Source of the DNA: Thiolapillus brandeum
GTDB lineage: Bacteria; Pseudomonadota; Gammaproteobacteria; Chromatiales; Chromatiaceae
Direction: 5' to 3'
NCBI RefSeq assembly: GCF_000828615.1
Contig: NZ_AP012273.1
Location: 2,108,001 to 2,172,000, forward strand
DNA length: 64,000 nt
Each line of letters begins with the position of its first letter. Position 1 is the stretch's first letter. Positions 55,027 through 63,892 of this stretch are shown here, one piece after another. A model generated the notes under the pieces. That model made no database searches. It was not told where the DNA came from and saw nothing but the letters and a program-made list of their open reading frames with translations. The position numbers and the translations under genes are program-made.

Positions 55027-55389
55027 CTATTCGAAGAAGACCTGGCCATAATAGGGAAAAGCCAGCAATGCCAATAAGGATACTGTGGCTATCCAGAAAA
55101 TGATGCGCTGATTACGCCGGGTTGCCGGCAACGCACAAACATCACCAGGTGCACATTTTTGCGGTACCAGGTAGAGCTTGCGGAAAGCCAGCCCAAGAAA
55201 CAGCAGGGTGATTCCAATAAAGATGGGACGATAAGGTTCCAGTGCCGTCAGATAGCTGATCCAGGCGCCCCCGATACCCAGGCTCACCAGAACCAACGGC
55301 GCTACGCAGCACAGGGAAGCGCCGATGGCACCCAGCACTGCACCCAGGAGGGTGGCTTTGTTGTTTGTCGTAGGGGTAGCATCTTCCAT
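55027..55389 (-). CDS. merT: MerT-like mercuric transport protein
   Basis: The 120-residue membrane protein has three spans and the MerT cysteine pair in the first (GASLCCVAPLVLVSLGIGGA), then WISYLTALEPYRPIFIGITL LFLG and a cytoplasmic cysteine pair region KCAPGDVCALP, followed by IIFWIATVSLLALLAFPYYG. MerT imports Hg(II) for reduction by MerA. The start is ATG at 55389 after AGAAATGGAGAAATCGA. A family B repeat and a MerR-type promoter lie upstream. Confidence 0.9.
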   Translation of the reverse strand: MEDATPTTNNKATLLGAVLGAIGASLCCVAPLVLVSLGIGGAWISYLTALEPYRPIFIGITLLFLGLAFRKLYLVPQKCAPGDVCALPATRRNQRIIFWIATVSLLALLAFPYYGQVFFE

Positions 55390-55413
55390 TCGATTTCTCC
55401 ATTTCTGCTCTAA

Positions 55414-55530
55414 CAAAATATTGAAAAAGCGTTCCGTGGTCTTTTTCAGCCCGGAAGGACAAAATACAATTTTGTCTTTCCTCTCTGTGCGGCGATGAGG
55501 CAGCCGAAAATGGTGTTTTTCAGCAGCCTG
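55414..55530. mobile_element. Family B repeat, copy 3 (shorter), in the merT leader
   Basis: The 117-bp copy is in the reverse orientation: it begins CAAAATATTGAAAAAG and ends TTTTTCAGCAGCCTG, with the AAGACAAAATTGTATTTTGTC-type hairpin kept. About 40 bases of the full-length centre are missing. It sits between the merT promoter (55539-55570) and the merT start (55389), so the merT transcript passes through its hairpins. Confidence 0.7.
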
Positions 55531-55538
55531 CCAAGTGA

Positions 55539-55570
55539 AGTATAGATGCTGTACCCAGGTACAGAGTCAA
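55539..55570 (-). promoter_or_regulatory. MerR-type promoter/operator for merTP
   Basis: On the minus strand TTGACT (55565-55570) and TATACT (55539-55544) are 20 bases apart, with the dyad CTGTACCTGGGTACAG (55549-55564) filling the spacer. An overlong spacer with a centred dyad is the mark of MerR-family-activated promoters; 19 is usual for mer, 20 for zntA. Confidence 0.8.
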
Positions 55571-55603
55571 GGATTTTGGGCTATGCCCGTGAAACGGGGG
55601 TTA

Positions 55604-55882
55604 TCAGCCAGACTTCGACATCCTGGCCGCCCCCAGCCAGGGCTTCAACATGCGCTCGATTTCCGTCGTTTCCAGCAGCCTGTCGATAACCAATTTATCA
55701 TCGACATAGACCCTGGGAGCATCCTGCCGCTCCATTTTCCAGTCGATCTTTATATTCACGCCCAACGCCCGACCCGCGCAGCTCAGGCGTTTTTCCATGC
55801 GCATGGCATCTTCCCCGCGCCCTACCAGGCGAACCTCGAGCACCGGCAATGCCGGATCGATCCCCGTGTTACAGGCACTCAT
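55604..55882 (-). CDS. Small thioredoxin-like protein linked to an RND pump
   Basis: The 92-residue product has a thioredoxin-like pattern (PVLEVRLVGRGEDAMRMEKR, RVYVDDKLVIDRLLETTEIE, ERMLKPWLG) but no CxxC: only C4 and C35 (RLSCAGRA) remain. No signal peptide is seen. It overlaps the RND gene by 4 bases (ATGA), so it belongs to that operon. The family is not named here; a redox or metal-handling role is inferred. Confidence 0.7.
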   Translation of the reverse strand: MSACNTGIDPALPVLEVRLVGRGEDAMRMEKRLSCAGRALGVNIKIDWKMERQDAPRVYVDDKLVIDRLLETTEIERMLKPWLGAARMSKSG

Positions 55883-58800
55883 GCCTTTTCATCCTTGTCG
55901 AAACCGTAGGCGAACATGGGGACATAGATCAGGGTCAACAGGGTACCCACAATCAAACCACCTACCGCTACGTCCGCGAGAGGAGACAGCCGCTCCAGTC
56001 CCACAGCCTGTTCCAGGGCAATGGGAATCATGCCGGCAATGGTGCCAAAAGCGGTCATCATCACTGGGCGGAAACGCACGCGAACACTTTCCAGCGCACT
56101 TTCGAAGGGTGATTCGCGCCGCCGGAAATCCTGGTAGAAATCCACCAGCAGCACGGCGTTCTTGATGATGATGCCGAACAACAGCAGGATGCCGATAAGA
56201 CTGGGCATGCAACTGGGCTTGTCGAACAGCAACATGCCCCAGGAAGCGCCAATCATGGACAGGGGCAGTACGACGATCATAATCAGGCCCAGCTTCACCG
56301 ACCGGTATATCACGATGAGGGTCAGGGTCAGGATGATGACACCGGAACCAATCGCCTTGATCATGCGCTGGAAGCTGTCATCCAGAGAGACGATATCCCC
56401 TTCCTGGCTGACGATGAAACCGGAGGTGTCCACCTTGTTCACAGCCGCCTTCGCATCTGCGGTGATATGGGTGACGGGACGGGTGGCACGATAACCATTG
56501 ACGTCGATACTGTAGAGCATCTGGTCCCGCTCGATCTTGGCCTGGGTGAGGTTGTGGCTGACTTTCGCCAGGGCAATCAATGGCAACTCGTCGCCCTTCG
56601 GTGTTTGAATCAGCATGGATTTGAGACTTTGTATGTCTTCACTGAAACGCCCCTTGAGATACAGGCGCACATACTGGGTACTCATGGAAGACAGGCTGCC
56701 GCTCAGGGACAACACCTGGCCGCGGATGGGAATCTGCTGGACGATGGCGCCCGGCGTGAGTCCATAGCTGAGTGCCTTGTTGGTATCGATATCCACCTTG
56801 ATCTCACTGAAATCACTACTCCAGCTTTGGGAAATACTGGTCAGGCCCTTGATGGGCGTGAGCACCTTGGCAATTTTCCGTGCCACTTCAGGCAGGTTTT
56901 CATAATCACCGGACTTGATACGCACGTCCAGAGGCGCCTTGATGGAACTGATGGCAGTAGCACCGAAGTCATACACATCTGCAGTCTTTATCCCCGAAAG
57001 CTTATGCAACTGGTCACGAATTTCATTTTCGATGTCCCACAGGGTCTTGTTCCGTTCAAACCGGTTGACACAGTTCACCGTAATGGTCGCTTCGCTGGGC
57101 AGATTGCCACTGCCCAGGGAAAGCACCCCCGCCTCGGAACCGAAAGCCACGGAACTCATCACCACTTCCGGCTGACGGTGCAGCCATTCGAGGAACGGCT
57201 TTATCTTCTGCTCCGAGTCTTCTACCCGGTCATTACTGCTGAACACCACATGCGCCTTGATGATGCCGGTATCCATGGGCGGCATGGTGTCCTTGCCGAT
57301 GATCGGCATGATATTCTTCAGGCTGATCACCAGTATCGCCACCACCCCCAGCGTCAACAACAGTTTTCGCCACAGGGAGAAGCGGCCATTGGTGAATTTC
57401 AGAATACCCACATAGGGCGCCACCAGGCGGCCAACGCTCGCCTGGTAGAACTTTTCAAACAGCTTTTCCAGGCGCGTCTTTCCGGTGCCATTCCGGTACA
57501 GGTACACGGACAGCTTGGGAATGAAGGTGATGGACAGAAAATAAGACACCAGCAGGGCGATGATCAGGGTGGAGATCAGGGGACGGAAGATGTGTTGCGG
57601 AAAGTCGCCCACGAACATCAGGGGAAACATGATCACAATAGTGGCAATGGTGCCGGCAAACACGGGAGACAACACCTCTTTGGTGCCTTCCACGATGGCC
57701 GTATCAAGATCCTCGTGCTTCTCTCCCAGATGGCGCTCGATGTTTTCCAGCACCACCACGGCATCATCCACGAGCATTCCCAGGGCCAGTATGATGGCCG
57801 TGTAAACGACAATATTCAGTTCGCCGCCAGCCAGGTAGATCACCGCCATGGTGCCGAAGAACACCAGGGGGATGGACAGCCCTGCCGCGATGATTGCGCG
57901 GAAGTTCCCGAGAAAGAACAGCAACACGATCAGGGTATAGATGATGGCATCCCGCAAGGCTTCGAGCATATTGGTATTGGCGGTCTCGATGAGATCACGC
58001 TGGGTATCACTGATCTGGAAATCGATGCGCGGATACTGGGCCTGCAATACCTTCAGCTCCTTGCGCGCCGCCTTGCTCACATCCAGCACGCTGCCACCGG
58101 GAGCACGCTGAATCGCCATGGCGATACCTTCCTTGCCATTGCCCATATAGCCACTGAAGCGCTTCTTGTAACTCCAGGTCACATCGGCGATATCCTGCAG
58201 CCGGACATTGGGCGCCACCAGCAGATGCTTCAGGGCTCCCACGTCCGCCTGGTCACCATAATAAGTCAGGGTAAAGAAGCCTTCCTTCCCTTTCAAAAAG
58301 CCCATGGGCATGTCTTTATTGGTGGCCGTGATCACCTGCGCCACCTTGTTGAAGTCCAGCCCGTATTTTTTTGCCTTGAGCGGATCGAGGGCGATATTGA
58401 TGGCGCTCTGATAGCCGCCAAAGACCTCCACATTGCCAATGGCGGGTTTACTCAACAGATAAGGCTTGATGAAACTGTCCGCCACCTTGCGCAGATCCGG
58501 CAGCGTCAGGCTTTCATCCTTTGGCGTCAGTGTAACCACCTCCACCGGCAGGGTGAATGAACCCGAGGTATAGATGGCCGGGTTGGCGTTGGCAGGCAGC
58601 TTGCTGCGTGCAATGGACAGGGCGTTGTTGACATCCACGGCGGCGGCATCCAGCCCCTTCTTGTATTCGAACTCGCCTTTGACAATGGAAAAGTTGGCCA
58701 CGTTGACAGAACTGACCTCACGCACCAGCCCAAGGCGGGAAATCTCCTCTTCGATGGGTTTGGAAACCGTGGCGGCCGCCACCTTGGCCGTAGCACCGGG

Positions 58801-58947
58801 AATCTGGGTGATGACAATGACCGTGGGACGTTCGGCATCAGGAAACAGGTTCTTGGGCATGGCCACCAGCCCCATGACGCCAATGATGAAAAACGCCGCG
58901 ATAAGGGCGAAGGTCAGATAAGGGCGCCGATAGAAATAACTGAACAT
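55879..58947 (-). CDS. RND family efflux transporter permease (AcrB-type)
   Basis: The 1022-residue product is a full-length RND pump: N-terminal YFYRRPYLTFALIAAFFIIG, periplasmic porter segments (FPDAERPTVIVITQIPGATA), the central transmembrane region with LNIVVYTAIILALGMLVDDA VVVLENIERHL (the TM4 DD proton-relay) and a second half with LLLFGIIIKNAVLLVDFYQD. It should pump from the periplasm or inner membrane. It starts 12 bases after the adaptor stop and overlaps the thioredoxin-like gene. Substrate is not clear. Confidence 0.93.
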   Translation of the reverse strand: MFSYFYRRPYLTFALIAAFFIIGVMGLVAMPKNLFPDAERPTVIVITQIPGATAKVAAATVSKPIEEEISRLGLVREVSSVNVANFSIVKGEFEYKKGLDAAAVDVNNALSIARSKLPANANPAIYTSGSFTLPVEVVTLTPKDESLTLPDLRKVADSFIKPYLLSKPAIGNVEVFGGYQSAINIALDPLKAKKYGLDFNKVAQVITATNKDMPMGFLKGKEGFFTLTYYGDQADVGALKHLLVAPNVRLQDIADVTWSYKKRFSGYMGNGKEGIAMAIQRAPGGSVLDVSKAARKELKVLQAQYPRIDFQISDTQRDLIETANTNMLEALRDAIIYTLIVLLFFLGNFRAIIAAGLSIPLVFFGTMAVIYLAGGELNIVVYTAIILALGMLVDDAVVVLENIERHLGEKHEDLDTAIVEGTKEVLSPVFAGTIATIVIMFPLMFVGDFPQHIFRPLISTLIIALLVSYFLSITFIPKLSVYLYRNGTGKTRLEKLFEKFYQASVGRLVAPYVGILKFTNGRFSLWRKLLLTLGVVAILVISLKNIMPIIGKDTMPPMDTGIIKAHVVFSSNDRVEDSEQKIKPFLEWLHRQPEVVMSSVAFGSEAGVLSLGSGNLPSEATITVNCVNRFERNKTLWDIENEIRDQLHKLSGIKTADVYDFGATAISSIKAPLDVRIKSGDYENLPEVARKIAKVLTPIKGLTSISQSWSSDFSEIKVDIDTNKALSYGLTPGAIVQQIPIRGQVLSLSGSLSSMSTQYVRLYLKGRFSEDIQSLKSMLIQTPKGDELPLIALAKVSHNLTQAKIERDQMLYSIDVNGYRATRPVTHITADAKAAVNKVDTSGFIVSQEGDIVSLDDSFQRMIKAIGSGVIILTLTLIVIYRSVKLGLIMIVVLPLSMIGASWGMLLFDKPSCMPSLIGILLLFGIIIKNAVLLVDFYQDFRRRESPFESALESVRVRFRPVMMTAFGTIAGMIPIALEQAVGLERLSPLADVAVGGLIVGTLLTLIYVPMFAYGFDKDEKA

Positions 58948-58958
58948 GATCCCGTCCC

Positions 58959-60059
58959 CTATCGAGCCGCTTTGACGATAGCCACGCCAGTCAACAGCTT
59001 GAGAAGAATATCCGGTTTGGCCACCACGTACTCATCTCCCGCCTTCAGGCCTTCGACCACCAGCCCCTGGCTGCCCTCCCCGCGGATCTGTACCGACTTG
59101 GGGCTGGCCTGATCACCTTGCACGATGAGCACCTGGTGTTTGCCATTGAGTTCCAGAACCGCATTGAAAGGCAGCAAAAAGCCTTCGCCGCTAAAGACCA
59201 GCAATCTGACTTCCACCCGGCTGCCTGCCGCCAGGTCTGTACGCATCTGGCAACTGTACTCATCCAGGCCCTTGAAGGTGCTGTTGAGAGGAAGCAGAGG
59301 GCAGGGCTCATCAGCCCCCTCGGTCAGTAAGGCTGTCGGACGCACATCATCAGGCACACGCACCACCAGACGCTTACCGTCACCACCGGCCAGGCTCAAC
59401 AAGGGCTTGCCAGTGGTGGCAATGCCGCCTTCGGCAACATAAGTCTTGCTTACCACGCCATCCATGGGTGCCTGGATGCGCGTATAGGTCAGGGAGTCTT
59501 CGATTTCCTGTATATTCTGTTCCAGTGCGGCCGCCCTGTTTTTCATGCCGGCTATGGTTGCCTGGAGGCTTTCGATATTGGCCGCTTCCGTATCAAACTT
59601 GTCTTTGGGAATCACCTGACTGGCCAGCAATTCCCGCGTATGTTCATGTACCCTTTTCAGGTTCTTCAGATCTGCATACTTGGCCTTGATCTGGTTCTGC
59701 ACTTCCGAGATCTTTAATTCCAGTCCTTTCTTCCTGGCCAGCAGTTCAGCAGCATCCAGTCTGACGATGACATCACCCCGTTTGACGGATGTGCCGCTCG
59801 GTACGATCATGTCCACCCTGGAGGTAACCTTGGAGGCGATATCCACGTCCGAATCACTTTGTACCTCCGCCAGATAGGGAACCGTCAATTGAATGGAGGA
59901 TTGCCGGGCAACCCCGGTAGGTGCCACGATAGGATATATCCTGGCGGTTGGAATCTTTGCCAATGCCGCCTTTTTCCGGCTGATTGTCTTGACCCCCGCA
60001 AACACCACTGCGGCAATCACCACCAACAGAACTACCCACTTGATCAGTTTTTTGGCCAT
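58959..60059 (-). CDS. RND periplasmic adaptor (HlyD/AcrA-type)
   Basis: The 366-residue membrane-fusion protein has an N-terminal anchor (LIKWVVLLVVIAAVVFAGVK), a lipoyl-like half (VDMIVPSGTSVKRGDVIVRL DAAEL), an alpha-helical hairpin (ELKISEVQNQIKAKYADLKN) and the second half (IQAPMDGVVSKTYVAEGGIA TTGKPLLSLAG) followed by a beta-barrel domain. It links the RND pump to an outer-membrane channel, which is not in the window. It heads the operon; an AT-rich stretch with a TATAAT (complement of 60114-60119 region) lies upstream. Confidence 0.92.
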   Translation of the reverse strand: MAKKLIKWVVLLVVIAAVVFAGVKTISRKKAALAKIPTARIYPIVAPTGVARQSSIQLTVPYLAEVQSDSDVDIASKVTSRVDMIVPSGTSVKRGDVIVRLDAAELLARKKGLELKISEVQNQIKAKYADLKNLKRVHEHTRELLASQVIPKDKFDTEAANIESLQATIAGMKNRAAALEQNIQEIEDSLTYTRIQAPMDGVVSKTYVAEGGIATTGKPLLSLAGGDGKRLVVRVPDDVRPTALLTEGADEPCPLLPLNSTFKGLDEYSCQMRTDLAAGSRVEVRLLVFSGEGFLLPFNAVLELNGKHQVLIVQGDQASPKSVQIRGEGSQGLVVEGLKAGDEYVVAKPDILLKLLTGVAIVKAAR

Positions 60060-60149
60060 TTGACAGTACTCGATTGCTTGATCATCAAAAGTAAACCATA
60101 TTAGTTTAACATTATATTCGACAAAACGTATATCTTTTCTTTGCGTGGA

Positions 60150-60875
60150 CTATAGCGCCCTGCCCTCACCCTGTTCTTCATGGAGCACGCCATCGCGCAA
60201 ACGGTACAGCCGCCGAAACAAAGGGATGATGTTCTCATCATGGGTGACCACGACGATGGCCGTTTGTGCTTTCTGCGCCATCTCGTGGAGCAACTTCATC
60301 ACGATCAGGGCACGATGACTGTCCAGGGGTGCAGTGGGCTCATCCGCGAGAATAACCGGTGGATGATTGGCCAGGGCACGGGCAATAGAGACGCGTTGCT
60401 GCTCTCCACCAGAGAGCTGCTCGATCCGCGCATCGGCACGATGGGCGATCTCCAACAAGTTCAACAGATCCCTGGCGCGCTGGTAGGCAACTTTGTTGGA
60501 CTTTCCCTGCAGCATGGGCAGAAAGGCAATATTCTCTGTGGCATTCATAAAGGGGATGAGGTAAGGGCGCTGAAAGATGAAGCCGATATGATCCCGTCGC
60601 AGAGCGCGCCTGTCCTGGTATTTCCAGCCATCGTCATAGAGGGTTTCTCCTGCAAGAGCGATGTGACCGCCACTGGGATCCAGAATCGCTCCCAGACACT
60701 GCAGCAGCGTGGTTTTCCCCGAACCACTGGGCCCCAGCAGCCCAACCACCTCTCCGGCCTGGACGCTCATATTGATATTCCTGAGCGCCGTCACAGCTGA
60801 AGAACCGCTGCCGTATGTCTTGCTCAGGTTCTTTACCTGTATCGCCGGGGCACGGCTACTGTCGGGCACGCTCAT
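60150..60875 (-). CDS. ABC transporter ATP-binding protein (LolD/MacB-type)
   Basis: The 241-residue ATPase has Walker A GLLGPSGSGKTTLLQCLGAI, the Q-loop FIFQRPYLIPFM, signature LSGGEQQRVSIARALA, Walker B VILADEPTAPLD and switch VVVTHDENIIPLF. The sequence matches ATPases that work with FtsX-type permeases. It overlaps the permease by 4 bases. With the adaptor (62052-63218) it forms a tripartite MacAB-like exporter. Confidence 0.94.
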   Translation of the reverse strand: MSVPDSSRAPAIQVKNLSKTYGSGSSAVTALRNINMSVQAGEVVGLLGPSGSGKTTLLQCLGAILDPSGGHIALAGETLYDDGWKYQDRRALRRDHIGFIFQRPYLIPFMNATENIAFLPMLQGKSNKVAYQRARDLLNLLEIAHRADARIEQLSGGEQQRVSIARALANHPPVILADEPTAPLDSHRALIVMKLLHEMAQKAQTAIVVVTHDENIIPLFRRLYRLRDGVLHEEQGEGRAL

Positions 60876-62059
60876 CCCCCAATCGCCGATGATGGCGGCA
60901 CCGACAGGGCGGAACGAATCCCAGCGATGCTTGCCAGCAAGCAGATCACCAGGGTGATAACCAGCGCACGCAAGGTATCATCAATCTGCATCACAACATG
61001 TTTGGGAAACAGCGGCGCCCAATAGGTGACCGCCAGTTTCCCGCTCAAAAACCCAATCAACCCCAGTCCCACGGCTTCCAGAAGAATCATGCGCGAGATC
61101 AGCCGATTGGGAGTTCCGATCAGTTTCAGGACCGCGATTTCCTTGAGTTTGGTCTGGGTCATGGAGTAAACGGTCAAGGCAATGATCGCCCCTGTGACCA
61201 CCGTGAGGATCACCAGGAAAAGGCCAATCTGCTTTGAAGCCATGGCAATCAGATTGCCGATGAGAATCTGTTCCATCTCATCCCTGGGATAAGCAGTAAC
61301 CCGCAGCCATTTGTCTATCTCTGCCGCAACCTGATGATTGTCGTAGCCCGGCCGGACATCGACCAAAATGGCGTTGACCCGGTGATTGGAGAAAAACGCT
61401 GCTTCGACGGTATTGATCAGTTCAGGGTGCCCTGGTGGATTGAGACCGGGGTTCTCCTGGAGCCGTTTTCGGTCACGGTAAACCGCATCATTGTCTTTGA
61501 GAAACTGTATTTCCTGCGCATCCTTGAGAGGAAGAAACACCATGGGATCACCGGAGGGCGAGCGCATACCCCTGGTGATACCGACGACTTTATAATCATG
61601 GCGGTGAATGGAAATGACATCGCCCAATTGAAAACCACTACGTTCATCTGCCACCATCTCATAGTGTGAACGGGTCAATGGGCGTCCCGACACCAATCCG
61701 GGTATGGGAACCGAAAGATCGATTCCCTGCAACATTACCCGTACTCTTTTGTCTGCGGCGCCAATTTCCAATGTCAGGTAGGCGGTATTGCGCGCCCGGG
61801 CCACCCCCTCCAGGGCCAGCAGGCCACGGTAGAAATCATCCGGCAGGGAGGATGGTTCGGCGAATGGGCCAAGGGTATTTTGCTGCACCACCCAGATATC
61901 GGCATCTGCCGCCGTAAGCAGTGCCCTGCCATCTTCCACCATGCCGCGAAACACGCCCGCCATGGTCAGTGTGACGCCAATGAGCAGGCCGATACCCAGC
62001 CCGGTAAACAGGTAGCGTCCAAAGCTGTTGCCGATATCGCGATACGCCAGGCTAATCAT
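60872..62059 (-). CDS. ABC transporter permease (FtsX/MacB-like)
   Basis: The 395-residue product has an N-terminal span (YLFTGLGIGLLIGVTLTMAG), a periplasmic domain of about 230 residues (DADIWVVQQNTLGPFAEPSS onward) and three C-terminal spans (IGLFLVILTVVTGAIIALTV, ILLEAVGLGLIGFLSGKLAV, ALVITLVICLLASIAGIRSA). This is the FtsX arrangement. It overlaps the adaptor gene by 8 bases and the ATPase gene by 4. Substrate unknown. Confidence 0.9.
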   Translation of the reverse strand: MISLAYRDIGNSFGRYLFTGLGIGLLIGVTLTMAGVFRGMVEDGRALLTAADADIWVVQQNTLGPFAEPSSLPDDFYRGLLALEGVARARNTAYLTLEIGAADKRVRVMLQGIDLSVPIPGLVSGRPLTRSHYEMVADERSGFQLGDVISIHRHDYKVVGITRGMRSPSGDPMVFLPLKDAQEIQFLKDNDAVYRDRKRLQENPGLNPPGHPELINTVEAAFFSNHRVNAILVDVRPGYDNHQVAAEIDKWLRVTAYPRDEMEQILIGNLIAMASKQIGLFLVILTVVTGAIIALTVYSMTQTKLKEIAVLKLIGTPNRLISRMILLEAVGLGLIGFLSGKLAVTYWAPLFPKHVVMQIDDTLRALVITLVICLLASIAGIRSALSVPPSSAIGG

Positions 62060-63218
62060 CAGCAGTCTCTTTGACGCGATCCCCTTCCTTCAATGGCTTT
62101 TGCGGATAGATGGCCACGTTTTCCCCTTTCTCCAGGCCACCGGTTATTTGCGTCTTTCCATCCAGGGTATGGATGCCAGTTTCCAGGGGAAGAAAAACCA
62201 CCCTTCCCTTGCGTACCACCCATGCCCCGGGCTGGCCTTGCTGATACGCGATGGCCGCGCTGGGCAGCCAATCCGCCTGTGGGACCGGCGCCAGGTGAAT
62301 CGTCACATTGGCGAGCATGCCAATGGACAGGCCCTTGGGTATCTGGTCGAAACCCACATCCACCCAACGTTCTTCAGTCAGGCTGTCAGCGATAAGTTCC
62401 ACACGTTTTACGCTGCCGGCCCGTGTCTCTTGCGGATGGCTGCGCAACTGTATGTCCGCGCTCTGCCCTACGGTTATCCGGCCTGTTTTGGCCTGATCGA
62501 TCCGCGTACGGATCCACAAGGAAGCGGGATCTATCATGCGCAGTACGGGAGTGCCGGCAACGATGACTGAGCCAGGTTCCACTTCACGGGCCGTCACCAT
62601 GCCGTCCTGCGGGCTGATGAGTTTCATATCAGCAAGCTGCGCCTGCAATGCCTTGTACTCCTCTGATGCACGTTCGAGATCATGCTTGACACCTGCAAGA
62701 TTGGCCTGCATTTCACGTAGCTTGTCAGCAGCAGCCCTTGCCTCGCTTTCCCGGCTTTCCGCCAATTCCTGGCTGACCTGTCTTTTCTCTACCAGCTTGC
62801 GATAACGGATCGCTTCCTTTTGTGCCTGTTGGTAATGTTCCCTCGCGTCATCAACGGCCGCTTCAGCCGCTTCGACCAAATGCTCAACCTTGTCGGCATT
62901 CAGTGCCGCCGCCTTCAACCGCTCCGGCAGATCGACTGGATCCATCTCACCCAGCAACTGCCCTTTTTGCACATGGTCACCATGGTCAACAAGCAACTTC
63001 AGCAATCTGCCGGAACGCGTGGGGCCGATACGGTAACTACGTAAGGCCTCAACCGTCCCGACACCAAAAATGGCCGGATGCAAATCACCCTGTTGCAGTT
63101 TTACGATCTTGACAGGTATGGGGGCCAGGGGACCTTTCAGAAGAATCAGTGCAACGACGCTGGCAACCAGAAAAACAGCAAAAGCGGTGTAGACTAAATG
63201 TCGATTGGGGCGTTTCAT
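62052..63218 (-). CDS. Periplasmic adaptor protein (HlyD-type) of the ABC exporter
   Basis: The 388-residue product has an N-terminal anchor (HLVYTAFAVFLVASVVALIL), lipoyl-like halves (LLKLLVDHGDHVQKGQLLGE, ISPQDGMVTAREVEPGSVIV), a long coiled-coil hairpin between them and a C-terminal beta domain (GQSADIQLRSHPQETRAGSV). The ATG at 63218 (MKRPNRHLV) is preferred over an upstream TTG at 63245. It is the first gene of the ABC exporter operon. Confidence 0.9.
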   Translation of the reverse strand: MKRPNRHLVYTAFAVFLVASVVALILLKGPLAPIPVKIVKLQQGDLHPAIFGVGTVEALRSYRIGPTRSGRLLKLLVDHGDHVQKGQLLGEMDPVDLPERLKAAALNADKVEHLVEAAEAAVDDAREHYQQAQKEAIRYRKLVEKRQVSQELAESRESEARAAADKLREMQANLAGVKHDLERASEEYKALQAQLADMKLISPQDGMVTAREVEPGSVIVAGTPVLRMIDPASLWIRTRIDQAKTGRITVGQSADIQLRSHPQETRAGSVKRVELIADSLTEERWVDVGFDQIPKGLSIGMLANVTIHLAPVPQADWLPSAAIAYQQGQPGAWVVRKGRVVFLPLETGIHTLDGKTQITGGLEKGENVAIYPQKPLKEGDRVKETADD

Positions 63219-63245
63219 AACAATCTCTGGTAATTTGCCTGGCAA

Positions 63246-63454
63246 TGCCGTCAGAAATCAATATACACTGGTTTTTTCATAAGCAAGCCTTGAGAAAGCA
63301 GGGATTCCTGCAGCAGGCTGGCAACCAGGTCAGGTAAGATTGAGATGCGACAGTCCCTCATGATCCCTACACTATATGCGCTTATAATGATATAGCAAAT
63401 GGGCGCAGCGTATCCAATCCAATGATATTTTGAGAAATCTCATTACACAAAGAC
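63246..63454. promoter_or_regulatory. Divergent control region with an inverted repeat
   Basis: Between the two divergent operons lies CTATAT-N12-ATATAG (63372-63395), containing CTTATAAT, in an AT-rich stretch before the plus-strand permease gene. It could be a promoter with a repressor site of ArsR/TetR type. No gene is seen here. Confidence 0.4.
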
Positions 63455-63892
63455 ATGGCTTATTTTTCCGGCAATCTCCCCCTGCGTAATTCACTCAAGC
63501 AAACCATTCACGTGTTCTGGCGATTGTTGCCACTACTTACCGGGGTTCTGCTCCTGGCAGCCATGGTAGCTCAACTGATTCCCCAACTGATGAAAATGGG
63601 TTTTTTTGGACACGGAGCCTGGAGTGATGCCCTGGCCGCCTCCGGCATCGCAAGCATCGCTACAGGGCAACCTGTGGTCAGCTACATACTCGCCGGTGAA
63701 TTGCAGAAGGCTGGCGTAGAGTTATTGGCGGTAACCGCTTTTATCACAGCCTGGATTACTGTGGGTGTGGTGTCTCTGCCGGTCGAAGCACAAATGCTGG
63801 GATTGCGTTTTGCCCTGTGGCGCAACCTCGTGGCTTTCGTGTTCTCCCTGCTCATCGCCTGGCTCACCGTGGCATTGTTGCATGCCTTCTAA
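63455..63892 (+). CDS. Membrane protein, permease-like half
   Basis: The 145-residue product has about four hydrophobic segments (VFWRLLPLLTGVLLLAAMVA, ASGIASIATGQPVVSYILAG, LLAVTAFITAWITVGVVSLP, NLVAFVFSLLIAWLTVALLH). It resembles one half of DUF318-type permeases, with ATGQPVVSYILAGEL and the VSLPVEAQMLG segment, but lacks the FCSCSS motif. The function is unknown. The next gene overlaps its stop, suggesting a split or two-component permease. Confidence 0.65.
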   Translation: MAYFSGNLPLRNSLKQTIHVFWRLLPLLTGVLLLAAMVAQLIPQLMKMGFFGHGAWSDALAASGIASIATGQPVVSYILAGELQKAGVELLAVTAFITAWITVGVVSLPVEAQMLGLRFALWRNLVAFVFSLLIAWLTVALLHAF

